Origin: Brenneria goodwinii
Lineage (GTDB): Bacteria > Pseudomonadota > Gammaproteobacteria > Enterobacterales > Enterobacteriaceae
NCBI RefSeq assembly: GCF_002291445.1
Contig: NZ_CP014137.1
Location: 4,526,001-4,590,000 of the forward strand
DNA length: 64,000 nucleotides
Reading direction: 5' to 3'
This document shows positions 1 to 7,766 of the stretch, piece after piece. The notes under the pieces were generated by a model that made no database searches, was not told the DNA's origin, and worked only from the letters and a program-made list of their open reading frames with translations. The first letter of the stretch is position 1; each line of letters starts with the position of its first letter. The position numbers and the translations under genes are program-made.

Positions 1-41
1 ATGCTGACGTTACTTCGCATTGCTGAATATTGCTCTTTCAT
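1..41 (-). CDS. ppc: Phosphoenolpyruvate carboxylase, 5' end only
   Basis: Read on the minus strand from an ATG at 41-39, the first codons give MKEQYSAMRSNVS, closely matching the amino terminus of enterobacterial Ppc (MNEQYSALRSNVS). Ppc carboxylates phosphoenolpyruvate to oxaloacetate to refill the TCA cycle. The rest of the gene lies outside the window. Its position downstream of argE on the same strand is the order known from E. coli. Only about 13 codons are visible, so identity rests on this short match plus context. Confidence 0.8.
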   Translation of the reverse strand, partial: MKEQYSAMRSNVS

Positions 42-528
42 ATTATACCCGGACCCATTCCTAAAATTTTTGTAAGTTTATTTCACCAGAAAGACGTACT
101 GCGCTCCTTTCATCTAGCCACGACGAGGTTGATTCGTCAATTGACGATTCTTTGTTCTCGCTACTCTTTTATACCGCCGATCTTTTTACCTGCATTGATG
201 TAGATTTGGCAATTTGTGAAATTTAATTACAGATAAGCCCACATTAGGGGAGCTTATCGGAAGGCGAGCCGGGCAGCCGCTGGTTGAGTTCGAACTTCCC
301 GGAAAAATCAGTAGGTTGATGCTGGCTAGCCCCTTTTCAGCACGCATACTGGCCGCTCGTCGGCAGAGTGAGCCTATGCGCCCGGACATACGGAATAAAC
401 GCGAATATCGGCTGAGCGACATGCGCAAAATCGCGGCGGACGTCCGTTTGCCGGAGGGATCGACACGCTGTCGGCATTAAACGTCATGCCGACGATTAAG
501 GGGAAACCGCCCGGCGATTGCGCGAGCG
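42..528. other. argE-ppc intergenic region with a possible coding remnant
   Basis: About 490 bases separate the argE stop from the ppc start. On the plus strand an open frame runs from just after a TGA near 218 to a TAA at 478-480, with an internal ATG near 318. Its translation (for example the stretch KREYRLSDMRKIAADVRLPEG) has a protein-like composition, but I do not recognise a family and there is no convincing ribosome binding site. It may be the 3' end of a lost gene or chance. The bases next to ppc must hold the ppc promoter; I cannot point to clear -35/-10 boxes. Confidence 0.25.
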
Positions 529-1677
529 TTAGTTGCAGAAATGCCGCACCAACTGGGCGATCAGATCGCGGGTTGGCGTAATAAAGGCGGTATCGAGGAA
601 CTCGTCCGGCTGATGCGCTTGCTCGATAGAGCCAGGGCCCAGAACCAGCGTCGGGCAGAGTTCTTGGATAAACGGCGCTTCGGTGCAGTAATTGACGACT
701 TCCGTTTGCGTACCCAATAGTTTTTCCACTACCGCGACTAAACGATGGTCTGCCGGACATTCGTAACCGGGGATCGGCGGATGCAGTTCGCTGATGGTCA
801 AACGGCCCGGCCAGCGCTGACTGACCGGCGCCAGCGTTTCCGACAGCACTCCGTTCAGGTCGCCGAGCGTCAGCCCCGGCAGCGGACGGATATCCATGTG
901 CAGTTCACAGCAGGCGCAAATTCGGTTCGGCGCATCGCCGCCGTGGATATGGCCCAGATTCATGGTCGGATAGGGGATGGCGAACGCCGCATTGTGATAG
1001 CGCTCCTGCAACGTCTTGCGCAGCACCAGCAGATGGGAGATCGCATCGTGCATCAATTCGATAGCGTTAACGCCGCGCGACGGATCGCTGGAATGCCCGG
1101 ATTGGCCCTGAATACGGATGGCGCTGGACATATGTCCTTTATGGGCGCGCACCGGGTGCAGCGATGTCGGTTCGCCGATAATGGCGCAGTCCGGTCTGAC
1201 CTGGGTGGAGGCGGCAAAATATTTGGCGCCGGCCATGGTGGTCTCTTCATCCGCGGTGGCAAGAATATAAAGCGGTTTGGTCAGTTTGGTTGGGTCGATG
1301 TCGCGCAGCGTATCAACAATAAAGGCAAAGAAGCCTTTCATGTCGGCCGTTCCCAGGCCGTACAGCTTATTATCATGTTCGGTCAGCGTGAAGGGATCGC
1401 GCGTCCAGCGCCCGTCATCGAAAGGTACGGTGTCCGTATGTCCCGCCAGCAGTAAGCCGCCTTTGCCTTCCCCGATTCGGGCCAGCATATTGAATTTATT
1501 TCGGGTGCCGGGTACTGGCTGAACGTCGACGTGAAAGCCCAAATCCGTGAACCAGCCGGACAGCAGATTGATTAATGCCTGATTACTTTGATCGAGCGTA
1601 CTGTCGGTCGCGCTGATGGACGGCGTTGCGATCAACGCCCGGTATAGCTCAATAAAAGGGGGTAAATTCATCTTCAC
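529..1677 (-). CDS. argE: Acetylornithine deacetylase ArgE
   Basis: This 382-residue protein is nearly collinear with E. coli ArgE (383). It hydrolyses N2-acetylornithine to ornithine and acetate in cytosolic arginine synthesis. It is an M20-family dizinc enzyme: the metal-site motifs AGHTDTVPFDD (His80, Asp82), GTADMKG (Asp112), ADEE (Glu144-Glu145) and GEP (Glu169) are all present, and GQSGHSSDP marks the dimerisation domain. It is transcribed divergently from argCBH across a tandem ARG-box operator, so ArgR repression is expected for both sides. The gene is intact, in contrast to its neighbour argC. Confidence 0.97.
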   Translation of the reverse strand: MKMNLPPFIELYRALIATPSISATDSTLDQSNQALINLLSGWFTDLGFHVDVQPVPGTRNKFNMLARIGEGKGGLLLAGHTDTVPFDDGRWTRDPFTLTEHDNKLYGLGTADMKGFFAFIVDTLRDIDPTKLTKPLYILATADEETTMAGAKYFAASTQVRPDCAIIGEPTSLHPVRAHKGHMSSAIRIQGQSGHSSDPSRGVNAIELMHDAISHLLVLRKTLQERYHNAAFAIPYPTMNLGHIHGGDAPNRICACCELHMDIRPLPGLTLGDLNGVLSETLAPVSQRWPGRLTISELHPPIPGYECPADHRLVAVVEKLLGTQTEVVNYCTEAPFIQELCPTLVLGPGSIEQAHQPDEFLDTAFITPTRDLIAQLVRHFCN

Positions 1678-1702
1678 AGTTGACAGCCTCTGGTTAGGAT
1701 AG

Positions 1703-1741
1703 TATCAATATTCATGCATTTATTTTGAATAAAAATACAGT
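1703..1741. promoter_or_regulatory. Tandem ARG boxes (ArgR operator) between argE and argCBH
   Basis: Two 18-bp boxes fit the ArgR consensus TGAATwwwwATTCA: 1703-1720 (core TCAATATTCATGCA) and 1724-1741 (core TGAATAAAAATACA). They are separated by exactly 3 bp, so their centres are 21 bp apart, the spacing used by the ArgR hexamer at enterobacterial arg operators. The site lies in the divergent argE/argC control region. Box sequence and spacing are seen directly; ArgR binding is inferred. Confidence 0.85.
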
Positions 1742-1867
1742 AACGCTAAGTGAAAGGAAACCTTAAGATACCTTTGGCGATGAATTCATCATGTCGCATA
1801 GCTTCGCGGATGAGCCGCGTTATGATGCCGCCCGTCCGTCGATGAGTAAGTAAGGTTCACCGATCTC

Positions 1868-2232
1868 ATGCCGAATAGGTTGATTGCTGGCGCAGGCGGT
1901 TATTCCGGCGCTGAATTAGCGCGTTATCTTAACCGCCGCCCGCAAATGAACATAACCGCTTTAGCCGTTTCAACGCAAAGTGTAGATGCGGGAACATTGA
2001 TTTGCGCTTCGCATCCGCGCTTGCAAGGCATTATCGACCGGCCGTGTGCGTCATCGATGGGGTTTTTCTGGCAATGAGTGACAAAGTCGGTCACGATCTG
2101 GCATCGGATTTACAGGCCCGTCGCCTGTCGATTGCCGCTGGCGCAATGTATGAATATTCGTTTGGATTTCCTGGAAACACAGTCTTTACTTTGATTACCA
2201 TTTACCATTCTGAGGCGCGAAGAGAACAATGA
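1868..2232 (+). pseudogene. argC: Decayed N-acetyl-gamma-glutamyl-phosphate reductase gene argC
   Basis: The first 60 codons (MPNRLIAGAGGYSGAELARY onward) match the NAD(P)-binding amino terminus of ArgC, including the GxGGYSGAEL motif. About 13 residues are then lost with a frameshift. A second frame continues with GVFLAMSDKVGHDLA, the counterpart of VVFLATAHEVSHDLA. After about residue 90 the central and catalytic region, including the active-site Cys, is missing, and a tail (AAGAMYEYSFGF) resembles the ArgC carboxyl end. Only about 365 of roughly 1000 nucleotides remain, ending at the argB start. ArgC makes N-acetylglutamate semialdehyde, so this loss should block arginine synthesis. Confidence 0.92.
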
Positions 2233-3002
2233 ATCCGTTAATTATCAAGCTAGGTGGCGTTTTACTGGATAGCGAAGAAGCGTTGGAACGCCTCTTTACG
2301 GCGCTGGTGACCTATCGCCGGCAACATCAGCGCCCGCTTGTGATTGTGCACGGCGGCGGATGCCTGGTTGACGATCTGATGAAAAAACTGTCGTTGCCGG
2401 TGGTGAAGAAAAACGGCCTGCGTGTGACTCCCGCCGATCAGATTGACATTATTACCGGCGCGTTGGCCGGCTCGGCGAATAAAACGCTGTTGTCGTGGGC
2501 GAAAAAGCACGGTATTAGCGCCGTCGGCCTGTGCCTGGCGGACGGCGGCAGCACCAAGGTAACGCAGTTGGACGAAGCGCTGGGCTATGTCGGCAGAGCC
2601 GAAGCGGGTTCTCCGGCGTTGCTGAACACGCTGTTATCCGCGGGATATCTGCCGGTCGTCAGCTCCATCGGCATGACCGAACAGGGCGATTTGATGAATG
2701 TGAACGCCGATCAGGCCGCCACGGCGCTGGCGGAAACGCTGGGGGCGGATTTAATTCTGCTTTCAGATGTGAGCGGTATTCTGGACGGGAAAGGTCAGCG
2801 CATTGCGGAAATGACGGCAGGAAAAGCGGAGCAGCTGATCGCGCAGGGCATCATCACCGATGGGATGATTGTTAAGGTTAATGCGGCGCTGGACGCGGCG
2901 CGTACGCTGGGCCGTCCGGTGGATATCGCCAGTTGGCGTCATGCCGATCAACTGTCCGCGCTGTTCAACGGCGTGGCTATCGGTACGCGTATTTTGGCGT
3001 AA
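2229..3002 (+). CDS. argB: Acetylglutamate kinase ArgB
   Basis: This 257-residue protein aligns along its whole length with E. coli ArgB (258). It phosphorylates N-acetylglutamate, the second step of arginine synthesis. Visible family features are the amino-terminal KLGGVLLD loop, the VHGGG glycine loop that binds phosphate, and the NVNADQAA and LLSDVSGILDGKG segments of the amino-acid kinase fold. The start ATG follows a GAGAACA sequence and overlaps the end of the argC wreck. Its product would be the substrate of the broken ArgC, so the gene looks intact but probably serves a dead pathway unless a second reductase exists. Confidence 0.97.
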   Translation: MNPLIIKLGGVLLDSEEALERLFTALVTYRRQHQRPLVIVHGGGCLVDDLMKKLSLPVVKKNGLRVTPADQIDIITGALAGSANKTLLSWAKKHGISAVGLCLADGGSTKVTQLDEALGYVGRAEAGSPALLNTLLSAGYLPVVSSIGMTEQGDLMNVNADQAATALAETLGADLILLSDVSGILDGKGQRIAEMTAGKAEQLIAQGIITDGMIVKVNAALDAARTLGRPVDIASWRHADQLSALFNGVAIGTRILA

Positions 3003-3063
3003 GCGGTTTCGAGGTATGGCATGATGCCATATCCATATTTATTTGAATGTTGGGAGTAAGGTT

Positions 3064-4437
3064 ATGGCTTTGTGGGGCGGACGGTTCAGTCAGGCGGCGG
3101 ATCAACGGTTTAAACAGTTTAATGACTCGCTGCGGTTTGATTACCGTCTGGCAGAGCAGGACATCATCGGCTCTATTGGCTGGTCAAAAGCATTGGTTAC
3201 CGTCAACGTGCTCAGCGAGCAGGAACAGCAGCAACTGGAACAGGCGTTGAATGCGCTGTTGGCTGAAGTTCAGGCCGATCCTGAAATGATTCTGCAAAGT
3301 GATGCCGAAGATATTCATAGCTGGGTCGAGCAGCGGCTGATCGAGAAAGTCGGCGATCTGGGGAAAAAGCTGCATACCGGGCGTAGCCGTAACGACCAGG
3401 TGGCGACCGGTCTGAAACTGTGGTGCAAAACGCAAATTGCCGAACTGCAGTTGGCGGTGCGTCAGTTGCGTCAGGCGCTGGTGGTCACGGCGGAAGCGAA
3501 CCAGGATGCCGTCATGCCGGGTTACACCCATTTACAACGCGCCCAGCCGGTGACGTTCGCTCATTGGTGTCTGGCTTATCATGAGATGCTGGTGCGCGAC
3601 GAAAGCCGCCTGGAAGATACGCTGAAGCGTCTGGACGTTAGCCCGCTGGGCTGCGGGGCGCTGGCCGGTACGGCTTATCCTATCGACCGCGAGCAACTGG
3701 CCGGGTGGCTGGGTTTTGCTTGCGCCACGCGCAACAGCCTGGACACGGTATCCGATCGCGATCACGTGCTGGAACTGCTGTCCGATGCCGCTATCGGTAT
3801 GGTGCACCTGTCGCGTTTCGCTGAAGATTTGATTTTCTTTAACAGCGGCGAAGCGGCGTTTGTCGAGCTTTCCGATCGCGTGACTTCCGGCTCGTCGTTA
3901 ATGCCGCAGAAAAAGAATCCTGACGCGTTGGAATTGATTCGCGGCAAATGCGGCCGCGTTCAGGGCGCGCTGAGCGGCATGATGGTGACGCTGAAAGGGT
4001 TGCCGCTGGCGTACAACAAGGATATGCAGGAAGACAAAGAAGGCCTATTTGATGCGCTGGATACCTGGCACGACTGCCTGATGATGGCCGCGCTGGTGCT
4101 GGAAGGCATTCAGGTCAAACGCCCCCGCTGCCGGGAAGCCGCCGAGCAGGGCTATGCCAATGCGACGGAACTGGCGGATTATCTGGTTGCTAAAGGCGTG
4201 CCGTTCCGTGAGGCGCATCATATCGTCGGCGAAGCGGTTGTCGAAGCCATTCGTCAGGGGAAAGCGCTGGAAGCGCTGTCGCTGCCTGAGCTACGGAAGT
4301 TCAGCGCCGTTATCGCCGATGACGTTTACCCGATTCTGTCTCTGCAATCCTGTCTGGATAAACGTGCGGCGCAGGGCGGCGTGTCGCCTCAGCAGGTGGC
4401 GAAAGCCATCAGTGATGCCAAACAGCGTCTGAGCTGA
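3064..4437 (+). CDS. argH: Argininosuccinate lyase ArgH
   Basis: This 457-residue protein is full-length compared with E. coli ArgH (457). It splits argininosuccinate into arginine and fumarate. The fumarase/aspartase superfamily signature SSLMPQKKNPD is intact, as are the HTGRSRNDQVAT and MPGYTHLQRAQPVTFAHW motifs of the active site. I chose the ATG at 3064 (MALWGGRF) because it matches the family start and has GGGAG upstream; an in-frame start 21 bases earlier is less likely. It is the last gene of the argCBH unit. A structured repeat begins immediately after its stop codon. In E. coli oxyR follows; here it does not. Confidence 0.97.
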   Translation: MALWGGRFSQAADQRFKQFNDSLRFDYRLAEQDIIGSIGWSKALVTVNVLSEQEQQQLEQALNALLAEVQADPEMILQSDAEDIHSWVEQRLIEKVGDLGKKLHTGRSRNDQVATGLKLWCKTQIAELQLAVRQLRQALVVTAEANQDAVMPGYTHLQRAQPVTFAHWCLAYHEMLVRDESRLEDTLKRLDVSPLGCGALAGTAYPIDREQLAGWLGFACATRNSLDTVSDRDHVLELLSDAAIGMVHLSRFAEDLIFFNSGEAAFVELSDRVTSGSSLMPQKKNPDALELIRGKCGRVQGALSGMMVTLKGLPLAYNKDMQEDKEGLFDALDTWHDCLMMAALVLEGIQVKRPRCREAAEQGYANATELADYLVAKGVPFREAHHIVGEAVVEAIRQGKALEALSLPELRKFSAVIADDVYPILSLQSCLDKRAAQGGVSPQQVAKAISDAKQRLS

Positions 4438-4547
4438 CAAATCTGCCTGGAGCAGATTTGAACGCCGCTTGCGGCGGCCTCGAAGAGGCGAGGCCCAAGG
4501 ATGGGCCGAGTAACAATACCAACGCATAGGCGACTTGAAGTATGACG
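4438..4547 (-). repeat. Four-hairpin intergenic repeat, copy A (truncated)
   Basis: Starting right after the argH TGA are four successive perfect inverted repeats: 4438-4446/4452-4460, 4463-4468/4471-4476, 4477-4481/4485-4489 and 4492-4496/4503-4507. They are followed by a flank that, on the minus strand, reads catacttcaag...cctatgcgttgg. The same flank and the same order of four hairpins occur in copy B at 25780-25919, with different but still paired stem sequences. The terminal arm expected on the argH side is absent, so this copy is truncated at the argH stop codon. The first hairpin could also slow transcription after argH, though no T run follows it. Confidence 0.85.
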
Positions 4548-4716
4548 CGTGTTCCGGTCTTCATTGATTTGCCTGGTAAATCTGAATCACGCCCGCATTT
4601 TCCGCTTTTTTTCACCGCGTTTCCCCCTAAATCCTTTCATCGACGGAATTGCTTCTGGACATCCATACAGTATCAATTTAACGTGACGGACAGCAGTGGT
4701 GGCCAGCGGAGGCACA

Positions 4717-6249
4717 GTGGATATCAGCATGGTTTATGGATTGGGCGGCGGCCTGGCCGGTTTATTGGCCGGTTGGCTCATCGTCAGCCTGTCGTTTCAG
4801 CGGCGGCAGTCCCGTCATGAAACGGAACAACGTTTACTTGAACAGTCGTCACGGCAAACTCAGCAACTTCTCAGTGAATGTCAGCAGGACAAAAAACAGT
4901 TTGAGCAGCAGTTACGTGACAATGAGCTGGAGTTGCGTAACGTTCACGGCCAACTGGCCGCCAGCCAGGAGAAGCAACGGCAACTGATACAGCTGCGCGA
5001 GGAGTGCGTTCAGTTGAATCAGGAGCTGCGCGCGCTGCGGGAGGTGAATACCGCGCAGGAAGCCGAACTGCGGGAAGTCACCATCAGGCTGGAAGAGACA
5101 CGCATGGCCGCCGAAGAGAAACAGCGCCTACTGATGAACAGCGAGCAGCGGTTGACCACGCAGTTTGAAAATCTGGCCAACCGGATTTTTGAGCACAGCG
5201 GCCGTAAAGTGGACGAACAGAATAAACAGAGCCTGGATCGTTTGTTGATGCCGCTGCGCGAACAGCTTGATGGATTCCGGCGCCAGGTTCAGGATAGCTT
5301 TGGCGCCGAAGCGCGTGAACGCCACACGCTGACGCATGAAATTCGTAATCTGCAACAGCTCAATGCCCAGATGGCCCGGGAAGCGATTAACCTGACCAAG
5401 GCCCTGAAAGGGGACAATAAAACGCAGGGAAACTGGGGCGAAGTGGTGCTCAGCCGCGTGCTGGAAGCCTCCGGGCTGCGCGAAGGGTATGAGTATGAGA
5501 CTCAGGTCAGCGTGCAGACCGGCGCAAACAATCGTATGCAGCCTGACGTGATCGTTCGTCTGCCGCAGGGCAAGGATGTGGTCATTGACGCCAAAATGTC
5601 GCTGGTGGCCTATGAACGCTATTTTAACAGCGAAGATGACGCCGAACGCTTAGCCGCCCTGAACGAGCATCTGCTCTCTGTGCGGGGGCATATTCGTCTG
5701 CTGGGGAGCAAAGACTATCAGCAGTTGCCGGGGCTGCGTTCGCTGGATTATGTCCTGATGTTCATTCCCGTGGAGCCTGCGTTTCTGGTGGCCATCGATC
5801 GTCAGCCTGAGTTGATCAACGAAGCGCTGAAGCACAATATTATGTTGGTTAGCCCCACAACGTTGCTGGTGGCGCTGCGTACTATCAATAACCTGTGGCG
5901 TTATGAGCAGCAGAGCCGCAATGCCCAGCAGATCGCTGAACGGGCCGCGCGGCTGTACGATAAGCTGCGTCTGTTCGTTGATGATATGGAATCTTTGGGG
6001 CAAAGCCTTGATAAATCTCAGGCTAGCTATCGCCAGGCGATGAATAAACTATCTTCCGGGCGTGGTAATCTGATTGGTCAGGCGGAAGGATTCCGCGCTT
6101 TGGGCGTAGAGGTAAAACGCCCGATCAGCCCCACGCTGGCCGAGCGGGCGACCGAGCACGAGCAAAACGCCGGGGATGCGCTGACCGGGTCTTCCCTATC
6201 GGCGGATACCGGCGCAGACTCGTCAAGCCCGGTTTCGGAAAAGCGATAG
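4717..6249 (+). CDS. rmuC: RmuC family nuclease-like protein
   Basis: RmuC limits recombination at inverted repeats; its core has a PD-(D/E)XK-like nuclease fold. The product of about 510 residues has an amino-terminal hydrophobic anchor (GLGGGLAGLLAGWLIVSLSF), a long glutamine-rich coiled coil to about residue 200, then the conserved core with NWGEVVL, EYETQV, PDVIVRLP and VVIDAKMSLVAY. The tail beyond about 470 is low complexity. I chose the GTG at 4717 because GGAGG lies 4 bases upstream and the first residues (VDISMVYG) align with the E. coli start MDFSIMVY. In E. coli rmuC follows udp; here it follows argH, so the left flank is rearranged. Confidence 0.93.
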   Translation: MDISMVYGLGGGLAGLLAGWLIVSLSFQRRQSRHETEQRLLEQSSRQTQQLLSECQQDKKQFEQQLRDNELELRNVHGQLAASQEKQRQLIQLREECVQLNQELRALREVNTAQEAELREVTIRLEETRMAAEEKQRLLMNSEQRLTTQFENLANRIFEHSGRKVDEQNKQSLDRLLMPLREQLDGFRRQVQDSFGAEARERHTLTHEIRNLQQLNAQMAREAINLTKALKGDNKTQGNWGEVVLSRVLEASGLREGYEYETQVSVQTGANNRMQPDVIVRLPQGKDVVIDAKMSLVAYERYFNSEDDAERLAALNEHLLSVRGHIRLLGSKDYQQLPGLRSLDYVLMFIPVEPAFLVAIDRQPELINEALKHNIMLVSPTTLLVALRTINNLWRYEQQSRNAQQIAERAARLYDKLRLFVDDMESLGQSLDKSQASYRQAMNKLSSGRGNLIGQAEGFRALGVEVKRPISPTLAERATEHEQNAGDALTGSSLSADTGADSSSPVSEKR

Positions 6250-6389
6250 GCGTCTCTGTTTCGCCGGATGAATAATCGCGCTGTCCGGCGGGGGTTGTCG
6301 CATTAGGCGGTGGGCTTTTTATACGGGTCTGTTACACTCTCCCCATTAACAGATAGACTCGATGTTTGACTAAATAGTAGGCGGATAAG

Positions 6390-7145
6390 ATGGCAGATGA
6401 GCAGGAGAAAACAACCGACTTTGGTTTTCGCACTGTCGCCAAGGATGAAAAAGAAGTCATGGTGGCCGACGTTTTTCATTCCGTAGCAGCAAAATATGAT
6501 CTGATGAATGACCTGATGTCTTTCGGCATCCATCGTATCTGGAAAAGATTCACCATTGAGTGCAGCGGCGTGCGGCGTGGACAACGCGTTCTGGATGTCG
6601 CGGGCGGAACCGGCGACCTGACGGCCAAATTCTCCCGCATTGTGGGTGATGAAGGGGAAGTGGTTTTAGCCGATATCAATGCCTCCATGCTGAAGGTCGG
6701 CCGTGAGAAGTTACGCAACAAAGGCATTATCAACAATGTCAGCTATGTGCAGGCGAATGCCGAAGAGCTGCCATTCCCGGATGATTTCTTTGACTGCATC
6801 ACCATCTCTTTCGGTTTGCGTAACGTCACTGATAAAAACAAAGCGTTGCGTTCCATGTACCGGGTGCTGAAGCCGGGCGGTCGGCTGTTGGTGCTGGAAT
6901 TCTCCAAGCCGGTACTGAAGCCGTTAAGTAAAATTTACGACGTCTATTCGTTCCATGTTCTGCCGAGAATCGGCGAAATGGTGGCGCGCGATGCCGGGAG
7001 TTATCGCTATCTGGCGGAGTCAATCCGCATGCATCCCGATCAGGAAACGCTGAAAGGGATGATGGCCGATGCCGGTTTTGATAGCGTGAATTATTTCAAT
7101 CTTACCGGTGGGATTGTCGCGCTACATCGTGGTTTTAAATTCTGA
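6390..7145 (+). CDS. ubiE: Ubiquinone/menaquinone C-methyltransferase UbiE
   Basis: This 251-residue protein has the same length as E. coli UbiE. It transfers a methyl group from S-adenosylmethionine to the quinone ring in both ubiquinone and menaquinone synthesis. Motif I of class I methyltransferases (LDVAGGTGDL, residues 68-77) is present, with the acidic VVLADINASML and the UbiE-specific ISFGLRNVTD and RVLKPGGR segments. It heads the ubiE-ubiJ-ubiB-tatABC(D) series, all on the plus strand with little spacing, so it is probably the first gene of a long transcript. Confidence 0.97.
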   Translation: MADEQEKTTDFGFRTVAKDEKEVMVADVFHSVAAKYDLMNDLMSFGIHRIWKRFTIECSGVRRGQRVLDVAGGTGDLTAKFSRIVGDEGEVVLADINASMLKVGREKLRNKGIINNVSYVQANAEELPFPDDFFDCITISFGLRNVTDKNKALRSMYRVLKPGGRLLVLEFSKPVLKPLSKIYDVYSFHVLPRIGEMVARDAGSYRYLAESIRMHPDQETLKGMMADAGFDSVNYFNLTGGIVALHRGFKF

Positions 7146-7157
7146 TTGGAAATGCCA

Positions 7158-7766
7158 ATGCTGATAACGTCTGTGCTGACAGCCACGCTGGAAACGGCGT
7201 TGAATCAGCTACTGTTTCGTGACCGCAGTATGAAGGCGGCGCGTCAGCGCCTGTATGGAAAAACGCTGCAAATCGAACTGGCTGAACTGGATGTGCCGCT
7301 GGTGCTTATCTTTAACGAGCACCGTCTTGACGTGGTAAGCCAATGGGAAGATCGTGCCGATTGCCAACTGAAAACGCGTTTAGCGGTACTGATGAAGCTA
7401 CGTGACCGGCAGCACCTTTCCTCCCTGATGCGCAGCGGCGATTTGATCATAGAAGGCGATATCCAGGTTGCGCAGCAGTTCATCGGGCTGCTTGATTTAG
7501 CCGAGTTTGATCCGGCGGAGTGGCTGGCCCCTTATGTGGGGGATATCGTCGCCCAAGGGGTAAGCCAAACGGCGCAAAAAACGCTGGGCGTATTTAATCG
7601 CATTTTGTGCAGACAGCAGCAGGCGCTGTCCGAAACGCTGACGGAAGAGTGGCGTTTGGCGCCGGGTAAACTGGAAAATGCCTGGTTCCAGGATGAGGTC
7701 GCCGCATTGGAGAAATCAACGGAGAACCTGGCTGAACGGCTGGCGAAGTTGGAGATCCCACGATGA
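7158..7766 (+). CDS. ubiJ: Ubiquinone biosynthesis accessory factor UbiJ
   Basis: UbiJ (formerly YigP) is an SCP2-type lipid-binding protein that, with UbiK, helps the cytosolic ubiquinone synthesis complex handle isoprenoid intermediates. The protein has the family landmarks LRDRQHLSSLMRSGDLIIEGDIQVAQQF and LAEFDPAEWLAPYVGDI, with a charged helical tail. Three in-frame starts exist (TTG 7146, ATG 7152, ATG 7158). I prefer 7158 because the family amino terminus has the same length from there and GGAAA lies just upstream. It lies 12 bases after ubiE and overlaps ubiB by four bases (ATGA). Confidence 0.92.
   Translation: MLITSVLTATLETALNQLLFRDRSMKAARQRLYGKTLQIELAELDVPLVLIFNEHRLDVVSQWEDRADCQLKTRLAVLMKLRDRQHLSSLMRSGDLIIEGDIQVAQQFIGLLDLAEFDPAEWLAPYVGDIVAQGVSQTAQKTLGVFNRILCRQQQALSETLTEEWRLAPGKLENAWFQDEVAALEKSTENLAERLAKLEIPR

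Noticed and set aside
2002..2232. Independent small gene upstream of argB
   Set aside because: Its translation continues the ArgC alignment (GVFLAMSDKVGHDLA), so it is the second half of the argC pseudogene, not a new gene.
4542..4820. Plus-strand frame of 92 codons before rmuC
   Set aside because: It overlaps repeat A and the real rmuC start in another frame and has no family features.
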